From Janthinobacterium lividum (lineage in GTDB: Bacteria > Pseudomonadota > Gammaproteobacteria > Burkholderiales > Burkholderiaceae_D): a DNA stretch of 64,000 bases. The notes under the pieces were generated by a model that saw nothing but the letters and a program-made list of their open reading frames with translations, was not told where the DNA came from and did not search any database. Positions 9,314-17,306 of this stretch are shown here, piece after piece (position 1 is the stretch's first letter; the number at the start of each line of letters is the position of its first letter). The stretch lies in NCBI RefSeq assembly GCF_023509035.1, contig NZ_CP075583.1:2604001-2668000 (forward strand), given 5' to 3'. The position numbers and the translations under genes are program-made.

Positions 9314-10138
9314 ATGTTGAAGCAACTCAATAAACCACTGATCGCCCTGGCCCTGGCTGGCCTGGCCATGAACGCCCACGCCCACCGCGGCTGGATGGTG
9401 CCTTCGAGCACGATGGTGGAAAGCAAGGATGCCTGGGTGACGGTGGATGCGGCCGTCTCCGATGGCCTGTTTGAAATCGACCACCAGCCGCTGCGCCTCG
9501 ACGCGCTGCAAGTGATCGGCCCGGATGGCGCGAAAGTGACGCCGGCGAACACCGTCACGGGCCGCTTGCGCAGCGTCTTCGATGTGAAAATGGAAAAACC
9601 GGGCACGTATAAAGCGGCCATCGTGTCGCAAAACGTGATGGGCAGCTACACGGTGAACGGTGAGCAGAAGCGTTTCCGCGGCAACGAGGAAACCTTCAAG
9701 AAAGATGTGCCGGCCGACGCGAAAGACTTGAAAATCACGCGCACGGCAGCACGCCTGGAAACCTTCTTCAGTAATGGCGAAACCAGTACGGAAGTGTTCA
9801 AGCCGACAGGCGTGGGCCTGGAATTCGTTCCAGTGACGCATCCGAACGACTTGCGCGCGGGCGAGAAAGCCACGTGGCGCTTCCTGGTCGACGGCAAGCC
9901 GGCAGCGAACCAGGCCTTCAGCCTGGTGCCTGGTGGCGTGCGCTACCGTGGCGTGCTCGGTGAAATCCGCCAGAGCACCGATGCCAAGGGCGAGATCACG
10001 TTTACGGTGCCGGCGGCCGGCATGTATTACCTGAGCAGCACCTGGCCGGCGGCCGCACCGGCCATGGCCGGCCAGCCGCCAGCCATGCCCGAGCGCCGCA
10101 TGACGTACGCGGCCACCGTGGAAGTGCTGCCGCAGTAA
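9314..10138 (+). CDS. DUF4198 periplasmic protein
   Basis: A 274-aa secreted protein with signal peptide ending AMNAHA, cleaved before HRGWMVPSS. The mature N-terminus begins with histidine, as in other DUF4198 proteins, where it may contribute to metal binding. The beta-rich body (YTVNGEQKRFRG, AGEKATWRFLVDGKPAANQAF, GEITFTVPAAGMYYLSSTW) suggests Ig-like domains, and the C-terminus is Pro/Ala-rich before a last strand. DUF4198 members resemble nickel/cobalt-transport accessory proteins. Here, within a Fur-controlled redox operon, it more likely binds iron or contacts the flavoprotein; this is inference. Confidence 0.85.
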   Translation: MLKQLNKPLIALALAGLAMNAHAHRGWMVPSSTMVESKDAWVTVDAAVSDGLFEIDHQPLRLDALQVIGPDGAKVTPANTVTGRLRSVFDVKMEKPGTYKAAIVSQNVMGSYTVNGEQKRFRGNEETFKKDVPADAKDLKITRTAARLETFFSNGETSTEVFKPTGVGLEFVPVTHPNDLRAGEKATWRFLVDGKPAANQAFSLVPGGVRYRGVLGEIRQSTDAKGEITFTVPAAGMYYLSSTWPAAAPAMAGQPPAMPERRMTYAATVEVLPQ

Positions 10139-10168
10139 GCGGCGGCATCTTCGCGAGCGAGAGCATCG

Positions 10169-11209
10169 ATGCGCCGGGTCCTGCTGCCGCAGCATATGTC
10201 CGATCAGGTCGCGCCGCCCGGCGCCGCGATCCGGGACTTGCGCGGCCTGACGATGGGCACCAGCTGGTCGGTGCGTTTGCTGGAGTCCGCCATGCCGGGA
10301 CGCGCGGGCAGCGCCGACTTGCAGCAGGGCTTGCAGCAGCAGCTGGACCTGGTCGTGGCGCAAATGAGCCATTGGAGCGACGAGTCCGACCTGGGCCGCT
10401 TCAACCGGGCCGAGCCCGGCAGCTGGCACAGCCTGCCTGGCGCGTTTTGCGAGGTGCTGGGCTTTGCCATGCACGTGTCGAAGGCGTCCGGCGGCGCGTA
10501 CGACCCGTGCGCCGGCGCCCTCGTCAATCTGTGGGGCTTCGGCCCCCGCAACCGCTACGATGAGCCGGGCTTCCTGCCGCCGAAAGACGATACCGTGGCG
10601 TTGCTGCTGGCGCAGCGCCAGCGCCGCCGCCTGGAACTGGACTTGCCGGCCCGCCGCGCGCGCCAGCCGGGCGGCTTGCAACTCGACTTGTCCGCCGTGG
10701 CCAAGGGCTATGGCGTGGACCGCCTGGCCCGCTACCTGGATAGCCAGGGCATCCATCATTACCTGGTGGAAGTGGGCGGCGAGCTGCGCGGCGCCGGCAG
10801 CAAGCCCGACGGCCAGCCGTGGTGGGTGATGCTGGAACAGGTCGATGGCGCCGCCGATAGTGCCGATAATACACAGCATCCGCCGGAAATGTTGCTGGCG
10901 CTGCATGGCTTGTCCGTGGCGACTTCGGGCGACTACCGCCGTTTCTTCGAGGACGGCACAGTTCGTTTCTCACACACCATTGATACGCGCAGCGGCATGC
11001 CGATCGCCAATCAACTCGCTTCCGTCACTGTCGTGCACGCCGAATGCATGGCGGCCGACGCCTGGTCGACGGCCCTGACGGTGCTGGGGCCAGAAGCCGG
11101 CATGGCGCTGGCCGAAGAGCAGGGTCTGGCCGCACGCTTCCTGCAGCGCGACGGCCACGGCTACCATGAAACGCTGAGCAGCCACATGCTGGCCATGCTC
11201 GACGAATGA
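10169..11209 (+). CDS. apbE: FAD:protein FMN transferase (ApbE family)
   Basis: A 346-aa ApbE-type enzyme, which transfers FMN from FAD onto Thr/Ser of target proteins. Visible landmarks are GLTMGTSWSVRL near the N-terminus, LVNLWGFGP, DLSAVAKGYGVDRL (FAD site), VEVGGELRGAG, LSVATSGDYRRFF, and SHTIDTRSGMPI (Mg2+/FAD region). Its substrate is almost certainly the DUF2271 protein encoded at 8786. Unusually, no signal peptide or lipobox is visible: the protein starts MRRVLLPQHMSDQVAPP, and the stop of the previous gene lies in frame 30 bases upstream with no other start codon between. An alternative start is ATG 10196. Confidence 0.92.
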   Translation: MRRVLLPQHMSDQVAPPGAAIRDLRGLTMGTSWSVRLLESAMPGRAGSADLQQGLQQQLDLVVAQMSHWSDESDLGRFNRAEPGSWHSLPGAFCEVLGFAMHVSKASGGAYDPCAGALVNLWGFGPRNRYDEPGFLPPKDDTVALLLAQRQRRRLELDLPARRARQPGGLQLDLSAVAKGYGVDRLARYLDSQGIHHYLVEVGGELRGAGSKPDGQPWWVMLEQVDGAADSADNTQHPPEMLLALHGLSVATSGDYRRFFEDGTVRFSHTIDTRSGMPIANQLASVTVVHAECMAADAWSTALTVLGPEAGMALAEEQGLAARFLQRDGHGYHETLSSHMLAMLDE

Positions 11210-11221
11210 ACGATTAATTCC

Positions 11222-12586
11222 ATGATTTTTACGCACGATACGACACGGCTGGCCTTGCTGGCCGCCCTGTCCCTCAGTTACGCGGGCGTGTGCCTGGCGC
11301 CCTGGCTGCGCGCGCGCGCCAAGCGCCGCGCGTCCGCCGCCGCTAAGGCGGCGCTGGCCGATAGTCCCGCCTGGCTGGTGGCGTATGCGAGCCAGACGGG
11401 CAATGCCGAGGAACTGGCCACGCAAACGGCACAGAGCCTGCAACTGGCCGGCATTCCCGTGCGCCTGTGCGCGCTGGCCGAAGTCACGGCCATTGATCTG
11501 CAACAAGCCGAACGGGCCCTGTTTGTGGTCAGCACATATGGCGAAGGCGATGCGCCCGACAATGCGGCCGCCTTCATGGGCAGGCTGATGACGGGCGGGG
11601 TGGTGCTGCCGCAATTGCATTATGGCGTGCTGGCCCTGGGCGACCGCAGCTATGGCCAGTTTTGCGGCTTTGGCCGTGCGCTGGACGCCTGGCTGGCCGC
11701 GCAGGGCGCATCGCGCCTGTTTGAACGCATCGAAGTCGACCGCAGTGCCAGCGCCGCCATCGAGCAATGGTTCCAGCACCTGAGCCACCTGGCCGGCACC
11801 AGCGACGCGCCGGACTGGAGCGCGCCCGCTTTTGGCGACTGGCGCCTGACGCAAAGGCAGCTGCTCAACCCGGGCAGCGCCGGCGGCGCCATCTATCACG
11901 TGGAACTGGCGCCCATGGCGGGTACCTTGCCTGACTGGCAGTCGGGCGACCTGGTGCAGGTGACTGCCCCCGCCGATCCATCGCAACCGCGCGAATATTC
12001 AATCGCCTCGATTCCGCATGATGGCGGCGTGCACTTGCTGGTGCGCCAGCATGCGCATCCCGACGGTAGCCTGGGCCTGGCCTCGGGCTGGCTGACGGCG
12101 CAGGCGGCCGTGGGCGACGTGGTGCAGCTGCGCTTGCGCCAGCACCGGCGTTTCCGCCTGGAAGACAATGCCCAACGGCCTTTGATTCTGATCGGCAACG
12201 GCAGCGGCATCGCCGGCTTGCGCGGCCACCTGAAGAGCCGCGTGCTGGCGGGGCAGCGGCGCAACTGGCTGATCTTTGGCGAGCGCAACCTGGCCCATGA
12301 TTTCCATTATCGCGACGAAATTGAACGGTGGCACGCCAGCGGCGACTTGCCGCGCCTGGACCTGGCGTTTTCGCGCGACCAGCCCGAGCGGATGTACGTG
12401 CAGGACCGCCTGCGCGGCAATGCCGACGAAGTCAAGCTGTGGCTGCAGCAGGGCGCGGCCATCTATGTTTGCGGTAGCCTGGCCGGCATGGCGGGTGGCG
12501 TCGACCAGGCCCTGCAAGAAATGCTGGGCCGGCCCGCGCTCGACGCACTGGCGGCCGAAGGGCGCTACCGGCGCGACGTCTATTGA
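11222..12586 (+). CDS. Membrane-anchored flavodoxin/ferredoxin-reductase-type flavoprotein (CysJ-like)
   Basis: A 454-aa protein with one N-terminal transmembrane helix (LALLAALSLSYAGVCLAPWL) followed by a positive stop-transfer stretch (RARAKRR), placing the rest in the cytosol. A flavodoxin domain follows (YASQTGNAEELA; STYGEGDAPDNAA; LALGDRSYGQFCGFG), then an FAD/NAD(P)H reductase domain (PREYSIASIP; ILIGNGSGIAGLRG; IYVCGSLAGMAGGV). This is the CysJ/P450-reductase layout. It would take electrons from NADPH and feed the PepSY membrane protein. It starts 12 bases after apbE and ends the operon. Confidence 0.9.
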   Translation: MIFTHDTTRLALLAALSLSYAGVCLAPWLRARAKRRASAAAKAALADSPAWLVAYASQTGNAEELATQTAQSLQLAGIPVRLCALAEVTAIDLQQAERALFVVSTYGEGDAPDNAAAFMGRLMTGGVVLPQLHYGVLALGDRSYGQFCGFGRALDAWLAAQGASRLFERIEVDRSASAAIEQWFQHLSHLAGTSDAPDWSAPAFGDWRLTQRQLLNPGSAGGAIYHVELAPMAGTLPDWQSGDLVQVTAPADPSQPREYSIASIPHDGGVHLLVRQHAHPDGSLGLASGWLTAQAAVGDVVQLRLRQHRRFRLEDNAQRPLILIGNGSGIAGLRGHLKSRVLAGQRRNWLIFGERNLAHDFHYRDEIERWHASGDLPRLDLAFSRDQPERMYVQDRLRGNADEVKLWLQQGAAIYVCGSLAGMAGGVDQALQEMLGRPALDALAAEGRYRRDVY

Positions 12587-12655
12587 GTTTCTGACGCCGC
12601 CAGCGCGTTCGCGCGCGCGCAGCTATCATGATTGTTTGATCCGAGGAGACACATC

Positions 12656-13207
12656 ATGAGCGACAGCATTTACGACATTCCCTTGCGCCGCATCAATGGC
12701 GAGCCCGCCAGTCTGGACGCGTATCGCGGCAAGGTGGTGCTGGTGGTCAATGTGGCCTCCGCGTGCGGCTTGACGCCGCAGTACGAAGGACTGGAAAAAC
12801 TCTACGCCGACAAGCACGCCGAGGGCCTGGTGGTGGCCGGTTTCCCTGCGAATGAATTCGGTGCGCAGGAGCCGGGCAGCAATGCCGAAATCGCCGACTT
12901 TTGCCGTGGCACGTTCGGCGTGCAATTTCCCCTGTTTGAAAAAATCGTCGTCAAGGGCCCGGGCCAGCATCCGCTGTACCAGCGCCTGGTGCAAGAGCAG
13001 CCGCGGGCGCAGGAAAAGCCGGGCAGCGATTTCCGCGCCAAGCTGGCCGGCTACGGCATCACGCAGGAGCAGCCCAGCGACGTGCTGTGGAATTTCGAGA
13101 AGTTTTTGATCAGCAAGGAGGGTAAGGTGGTGGGACGTTTTGCGCCCGATACCACGGTCGACGATGCGATCTTGCGCGAGGCCATCGCGCGCGAGCTGCA
13201 GGCCTAA
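12656..13207 (+). CDS. Glutathione peroxidase (cysteine type)
   Basis: A 183-aa thiol peroxidase that reduces peroxides. The active site NVASACGLTPQY has Cys37 in place of selenocysteine; the FPANEFGAQEPG loop supplies the conserved Gln, and LWNFEKFLI supplies the Trp and Asn of the catalytic tetrad. Length is normal for BtuE/Gpx proteins. ATG 12656 follows GAGGAG at 12643-12648; an upstream in-frame TTG at 12632 is less likely. It lies 69 bases after the iron-reductase operon on the same strand and could be read from it or from its own promoter. Peroxide defence beside iron reduction makes physiological sense. Confidence 0.92.
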   Translation: MSDSIYDIPLRRINGEPASLDAYRGKVVLVVNVASACGLTPQYEGLEKLYADKHAEGLVVAGFPANEFGAQEPGSNAEIADFCRGTFGVQFPLFEKIVVKGPGQHPLYQRLVQEQPRAQEKPGSDFRAKLAGYGITQEQPSDVLWNFEKFLISKEGKVVGRFAPDTTVDDAILREAIARELQA

Positions 13208-13239
13208 GCGGGTCGGCGGCGCTTGCCGCGCCGCCTTTG

Positions 13240-14463
13240 TTACTCTGCCGTGGTCAGCGCGGCCGGTTCCATTTCGCTGCTCACTTCCTGCAAGCCGCGC
13301 GCCAGGCTGGAGATGCTGGGGTTGTCGATGAAGACACAGCGCTTGCCCGTGCGCTTGCAATAATCCTTGACGCGCCAGTAGGCGCTGTGGCTGATGCAGC
13401 CCGTCTGGCAAATCACCAGGTCGGCCGCCGCGAGGCTCGAGTCGAGCAGGTTGGCATTGTCTTCCAGGCCGCCGTCGTGGTGGGCGAACTGCGCGCCGAC
13501 CCGCTCGATCAGGGCGCGATAGGTGGCGACATTGCCGCTGCGTCCGCCCACGCACAAGACGCTTTGATCGACGAGGCGGATCGGCATTTTCAGCTTGCCG
13601 CCGGTCGGCACTTCCAGCTTCGGTGCCGGTGGCGGCACGGCCGCGGTCGGACGTGGCTGGGCTTGCTTCAATTCCGCGATTTGCAGGCGCAATTCCTTTT
13701 CGCGCTCATCCATTTGCGCCAGGCGCTCGACCAGGCGCGTGCGCGATTCCAGCGCCGGGATGGCTGCCTGCAGCTGCGCCAGCTCCGCGCGCAAGCCGTC
13801 GATGACGCTATCCTTGCCGATGGCCTCGGCCCGCGCGCGCAGCAGCACGGCTTCCTGGCGTTCCAGCTCGCCCGTTTTTTCCATCAGTGCGGCCTGGCTG
13901 CGCTGTTGCAGCTTGGCCAGTTCGTGCGCCAGGCGCGCATTTTCTTCCTGCAAGGCCGTAAATTTACCCATGTCGGCGCGCACGCAGGCGCCGGCCTGGT
14001 GCTGGATCATGTGCAAGTCGCGGCACATCTGCTCTTCCAGCTCGGCGTCGCAGCGCGGATGCGTCAGGCCGGCCCAGAAGGCGCCCGACACGTCGCCGTT
14101 GGCGACGGCCGTGCGCCACAGTTGCGCTACCTGTTCCGTGGTCTTGGCGCCGCGAAAGCGCAGGATCACGGGGGCGTAGCGACGTTCGAGTTCCTTTTGC
14201 AGCGCTTCGGACAGGCGGTTGCGCGCGCCGCATTCCGTCACGGCGCCCACGTGCACTTCATAGTCGTCGGCCAGCACGCGCCCGCCTGTCATCTTGCCTA
14301 CCAGCTTGCGCAGGTATCCCAATGGCAAACCCACGCCGACCAGCGGGCAATGGCAGGTATGCGACAGTTCCCACAGCCGGCGGCGGCGCGGAAGCGAGCG
14401 CGGCCGTTTCGGCCCCGTCGCTGGAACAATTGCTGATGACGGGCAGGGACTGGTCTTTGTCAC
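13240..14463 (-). CDS. DUF2325 domain-containing protein with central coiled coil
   Basis: A protein of about 407 aa. The N-terminal part (LWELSHTCHCPLVGVGL; DDYEVHVGAVTECG) carries conserved Cys/His residues. A long helical, heptad-rich middle (FTALQEENARLAHELAKL; VLLRARAEAIGKDSVI) predicts a coiled coil. The C-terminal DUF2325 domain (SVLCVGGRSGNVATYRAL; LVICQTGCISHSAYWRV; KRCVFIDNPS) has a Rossmann-like look. The GTG start at 14463 is taken from the frame; the overlapping ATG at 14467 in another frame gives a more natural N-terminus (MCDKDQSLPVISN), so a frameshift near 14380-14400 is possible. Function unknown. It is the last gene of a minus-strand cluster headed by hemP. Confidence 0.78.
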   Translation of the reverse strand: MTKTSPCPSSAIVPATGPKRPRSLPRRRRLWELSHTCHCPLVGVGLPLGYLRKLVGKMTGGRVLADDYEVHVGAVTECGARNRLSEALQKELERRYAPVILRFRGAKTTEQVAQLWRTAVANGDVSGAFWAGLTHPRCDAELEEQMCRDLHMIQHQAGACVRADMGKFTALQEENARLAHELAKLQQRSQAALMEKTGELERQEAVLLRARAEAIGKDSVIDGLRAELAQLQAAIPALESRTRLVERLAQMDEREKELRLQIAELKQAQPRPTAAVPPPAPKLEVPTGGKLKMPIRLVDQSVLCVGGRSGNVATYRALIERVGAQFAHHDGGLEDNANLLDSSLAAADLVICQTGCISHSAYWRVKDYCKRTGKRCVFIDNPSISSLARGLQEVSSEMEPAALTTAE

Positions 14464-14505
14464 ACATGGCGATATCCTGTTGGGCGGTGGGGTGTTGAAG
14501 AGAAA

Positions 14506-14832
14506 TTATTGCGGCAGGGGCGAGGCCGGGCGCTTGGCGCTCAGCATGCGTGCCAGGCGCTCGAACAAAGTGGTCCTGCGCGGTGCGGGCCGGTGCAGCG
14601 CCACCAGGGCGGCCCATTGCTGCGACAGTTGCTGGCAGGTCGCTTGCAGCACAGGGCCCAGACCGGGCGAACTGGACAGCACTTGCAGATGGCGTTCGAT
14701 GACACCCGCCAGTTTCTCGCAGGGACTGCCCGCATGGTAGTGCGACATCAGGTGCAGCACGGCCGACAGCAGCAGTTCAGGCTGTTGGCCTTGCGGGGAA
14801 GGAAACATCGGAGAAGGTCGGTCGTTCGCCAT
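14506..14832 (-). CDS. Hypothetical protein between hemP and the DUF2325 gene
   Basis: A 108-aa, mostly helical protein that I do not recognise. It begins MANDRPSPMFPSPQ and contains LLLSAVLHLMSHYHAGSPCEKL and QATCQQLSQQWAALVALHR, ending in a basic tail. The start at 14832 has AGGAG a few bases upstream; a longer frame to 14871 lacks one. Gaps to hemP (85 bases) and to the DUF2325 gene (42 bases) suggest one iron-responsive transcript. No signal peptide, clear membrane segment or metal-binding motif is seen, although a HYH and two Cys are present. Confidence 0.68.
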   Translation of the reverse strand: MANDRPSPMFPSPQGQQPELLLSAVLHLMSHYHAGSPCEKLAGVIERHLQVLSSSPGLGPVLQATCQQLSQQWAALVALHRPAPRRTTLFERLARMLSAKRPASPLPQ

Positions 14833-14917
14833 CAAACACTCCTGTGCGGTGGTTTGGCTGGCTGCGCGCACGGAGCGCGACTGGCTGGCGAGTGTGGTGA
14901 CTGGCTGCCGTGCTGCT

Positions 14918-15115
14918 TCAGGCAGTCAGGATCAGCTTGTTCAATTGGGTGACGCGCAGGCGATAGATCTTGCCGCTGTGCTCAATCTCCACTTCGCGGC
15001 CCTGCTGCAGCAGCGCTTCGCTGGTGATGCGGCGTGCCGGCTGGGTCATGCTGACGGGAGGACGGACGTGGGCGCTGGCGGCATCCTGGATCAAGGCTGG
15101 TTTTGAGCTTTGCAT
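14918..15115 (-). CDS. hemP: Hemin uptake protein HemP
   Basis: A 65-aa protein whose C-terminal half (RRITSEALLQQGREVEIEH followed by SGKIYRLRVTQLNKLILT) matches the HemP/HmuP family almost end to end. HemP is a small cytosolic protein encoded in haem-uptake regions; in some bacteria it acts as a transcriptional activator of haem-receptor genes. The N-terminal 25 residues are variable and probably disordered. No haem receptor or transporter is encoded next to it here. A Fur-like site lies just upstream at 15137-15166. Confidence 0.92.
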   Translation of the reverse strand: MQSSKPALIQDAASAHVRPPVSMTQPARRITSEALLQQGREVEIEHSGKIYRLRVTQLNKLILTA

Positions 15116-15136
15116 GTTGGGCTTTCTTTGTCTCAG

Positions 15137-15166
15137 TTGAGAATGATTCGTATTTGCATTATTGTT
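15137..15166 (-). promoter_or_regulatory. Fur-like operator upstream of hemP
   Basis: The stretch TTGAGAATGATTCG (15137-15150) followed by TATTTGCATTATTG (15151-15164) contains GAGAATGATT and a trailing TGCATTA half, as seen in overlapping Fur hexamer arrays upstream of iron genes. It lies 22-51 bases before the hemP start. Weaker than the 7981 box, but placed as expected. Confidence 0.7.
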
Positions 15167-15290
15167 GAATGTGGCCCGAAAAGCAAGGCTTATTTGTGCG
15201 GAATCTGCGCTTTTTTACGCTGGGATGGCAGCGTGGAAGATCGTGCTGCGCAAAGGCGGCCTTTGGCGCGGCGCGCAAGGGAGCGGCAGC

Positions 15291-15330
15291 AAAAAAGACC
15301 CGGCAAGGCGGTGCGCGCCTTGGCCGGGTC
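15291..15330 (-). terminator. Intrinsic terminator of the FNR-like gene
   Basis: Read on the minus strand: stem GACCCGGCCAAGGC (15330-15317) and GCCTTGCCGGGTC (15309-15297), followed by TTTTTT (15296-15291). It lies 36 bases beyond the stop of the regulator gene at 15366. Confidence 0.85.
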
Positions 15331-15365
15331 AAGCCTGTGCCAAGCTTGAAGAAATCGGGATAGCG

Positions 15366-16235
15366 CTAGATGGTGGCCAGCAATTGCGCCGAGGCGGTGG
15401 TGGCCGCAGTGGTATCGGCCTTGAGTTTGGCGGCGGCCAGCTGCTTGGCGCGCGAGCGCGACGGCGGCAGGCGGCGCAGGGTTTTTAGGGCGTCCGGATC
15501 CTTGATGCCGATGGTGCGCTGGTCGACCGTGATCAGGCCGATTTCATTGAAGGCGGACAAGGTGCGGCTCACCGTTTCCAGGGTCAGGCCCAGGTAGCTG
15601 CCGATTTCATGGCGCGTCATGCGCAGGTTGAACAGCTTGCTCGAGTAGCCCATCTGCGCGAAGCGGTCGGCCAGCGAGACGAGGAAGCGCGCCACGCGGG
15701 CTTCGGCGCTGAGGGCGCCCAGCATGCCGATCATGGCTTGCTCGCGCACCAGTTCGCGGCTCATCACGCCATACATGACGTTTTCCAGTTCCAGGTGGAC
15801 TCTGCCCAGCGCCGTGAGTTTCTTGAACGGCAACAGGATCAGGTCGCAGTCGGACAGGGCCACCGCTTCCGAGGAATAGTGGCGCGAGTGGATGCCGTCG
15901 ACGCCCAGCATGTCGCCTTTCATGGGAAAGCTGAGCACCTGTTCGTTGCCGAATTCATCGATGAGCACGGTTTTCAGGAAGCCCGAATTGACGATGTACA
16001 AGGTGTCGAACGGCTGGCCGATGGTGTGCACGCGCTGGCCCGTCTTGAATTGCACGTGCTGGAACAGCAGCTCGTCGGCGGCGATGGTGCAGGCGCTGGA
16101 GATATGCAGCAGGTCGCATACCTCCTTCAGGTTCGACCAGAGCCGACCTTGGCGCTGACGTCCTGCTTCCATCGGAGAGGAGGGGGCCAGCGATGGAGAG
16201 GCGGCGCGGGTTTCAGGCGTTTGCGTGGACAGCAT
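15366..16235 (-). CDS. Crp/Fnr-family transcriptional regulator (FNR-like, incomplete Fe-S ligands)
   Basis: A 289-aa regulator with a cyclic-nucleotide-type beta-roll and a C-terminal winged helix. The recognition helix MTRHEIGSYLGLTLETVSRTL retains E220, S223 and R224 (E209, S212, R213 in E. coli FNR), predicting binding to TTGAT-N4-ATCAA. Of the four FNR cluster cysteines only two align (Cys40 and Cys49 with C20 and C29); C23 is replaced by Leu, and the C122 position is not Cys (a nearby Cys130 is offset). A normal [4Fe-4S] sensor is therefore doubtful. Extensions of about 20 residues at the N-terminus and 40 at the C-terminus are Ala/Ser-rich. ATG 16235 was chosen because AGGAG sits six bases upstream; ATG 16241 is too close to it. 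Confidence 0.88.
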   Translation of the reverse strand: MLSTQTPETRAASPSLAPSSPMEAGRQRQGRLWSNLKEVCDLLHISSACTIAADELLFQHVQFKTGQRVHTIGQPFDTLYIVNSGFLKTVLIDEFGNEQVLSFPMKGDMLGVDGIHSRHYSSEAVALSDCDLILLPFKKLTALGRVHLELENVMYGVMSRELVREQAMIGMLGALSAEARVARFLVSLADRFAQMGYSSKLFNLRMTRHEIGSYLGLTLETVSRTLSAFNEIGLITVDQRTIGIKDPDALKTLRRLPPSRSRAKQLAAAKLKADTTAATTASAQLLATI

Positions 16236-16509
16236 GTTCATCTCCTGGTGACAGGTAGTTCAGAGTTGACTGACGGGGTGCGCAGGACGGCGGGCAGGGA
16301 AGGGGCGGCGCGCGTCCAGGCAGGTAATGCTCAATTCGCTGACGACTTGCTGTGTGATGAAATAACTTCCCAGCAACTTGATGACTGGTTTCAGTATGCC
16401 AACAACCGTATGCAATTAATATCAGCAGTGGCTGAATATGGCAGTAGGAGCTGTGGTAGGTGAAGTAGGATTGTTCCTACCGCTGACGCGCGGGCGCGCG
16501 TCGCCGGAC

Positions 16510-17154
16510 TTAGGTCTTGAACGGGGATAGCAGGCGGTGCGCCACCGCATACTGGACCATTTCCGACAGCGAACTCATGCCCATCTTTTGCATGATGCGC
16601 GTCTTGTGCGTACTCACGGTTTTCACGCTCAAGTGCAGATTGTTGGCAATTTCCGTGATCGACTTGCCTGCCACCAGCAGGGAAAAGACTTCGAATTCGC
16701 GGTCCGACAATTGTTTGTGCAGCAAGCTTTCATTTGGCATCATGATGTTGAGCACGAGTTGCTCTGCCACCTCTGCGCTGATGTAGGGACGTCCCGACGC
16801 CACCTTGTGGATCGCGCCCACGAGCTGGGTGCCCGCGCTTTCCTTGGTCAGATAGCCTTGCGCGCCGGCGCGGATGGCGCGCACCGCATATTGCTCTTCC
16901 TCGTGCATGGTGAGGATCAGGATGGATAGCTTGGGCGCCTCGCTGCGAATTTGCCGGATCAGGTCGACGCCGCTGCGGCCCGGCATTGACAGGTCGAGCA
17001 GCAGCAGGTCGAAGCCGCCCTGGCGCACGTGGTTGAGTACTTCAAAGCCATCGATGGCTTCACCCACGATGTCGATATCCGGCGCGCCGTCAAGGATGCG
17101 CTTCAATCCTTCGCGCATGATGGTGTGGTCGTCGGCAATCACAATACGTATCAT
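16510..17154 (-). CDS. NarL/FixJ-family response regulator (LuxR-type HTH), orphan
   Basis: A 214-aa two-component regulator. The receiver domain has the acidic pocket IADDHT, the phospho-acceptor Asp in LLLLDLSMPG, and the switch residues ILTMHEE and YLTKES. The LuxR-type HTH is LSDREFEVFSLLVAGKSITEIANN with recognition helix HLSVKTVSTHKTRIMQKMG. This layout is typical of NarL/UvrY proteins. No histidine kinase is encoded nearby, so its partner is elsewhere. The start at 17154 (MIRIVIADDH) fits the domain boundary; a longer form starting at 17202 is unlikely, and no good ribosome-binding site is visible. Its neighbours, an FNR-like regulator and a universal stress protein, suggest low-oxygen or stress control. 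Confidence 0.9.
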   Translation of the reverse strand: MIRIVIADDHTIMREGLKRILDGAPDIDIVGEAIDGFEVLNHVRQGGFDLLLLDLSMPGRSGVDLIRQIRSEAPKLSILILTMHEEEQYAVRAIRAGAQGYLTKESAGTQLVGAIHKVASGRPYISAEVAEQLVLNIMMPNESLLHKQLSDREFEVFSLLVAGKSITEIANNLHLSVKTVSTHKTRIMQKMGMSSLSEMVQYAVAHRLLSPFKT

Positions 17155-17306
17155 AGGCGGCAATCTGGAGGCGTGTAATCTGCGGTGTCCGTCACCGGAC
17201 AATCAATGTTAAAAAACGAGAAACGTTGTCATTTTAACTGAAGCTGCCGCATTGTGCCTTTTTCTTGATGTGCCGGCAATGGCCGCCCCCGTGGCCATGT
17301 GACCCC

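Noticed and set aside
8792..12517. Long minus-strand frames opposite the iron-reductase operon
   Set aside because: Same shadow effect; the plus strand carries signal peptides, motifs and ribosome-binding sites.
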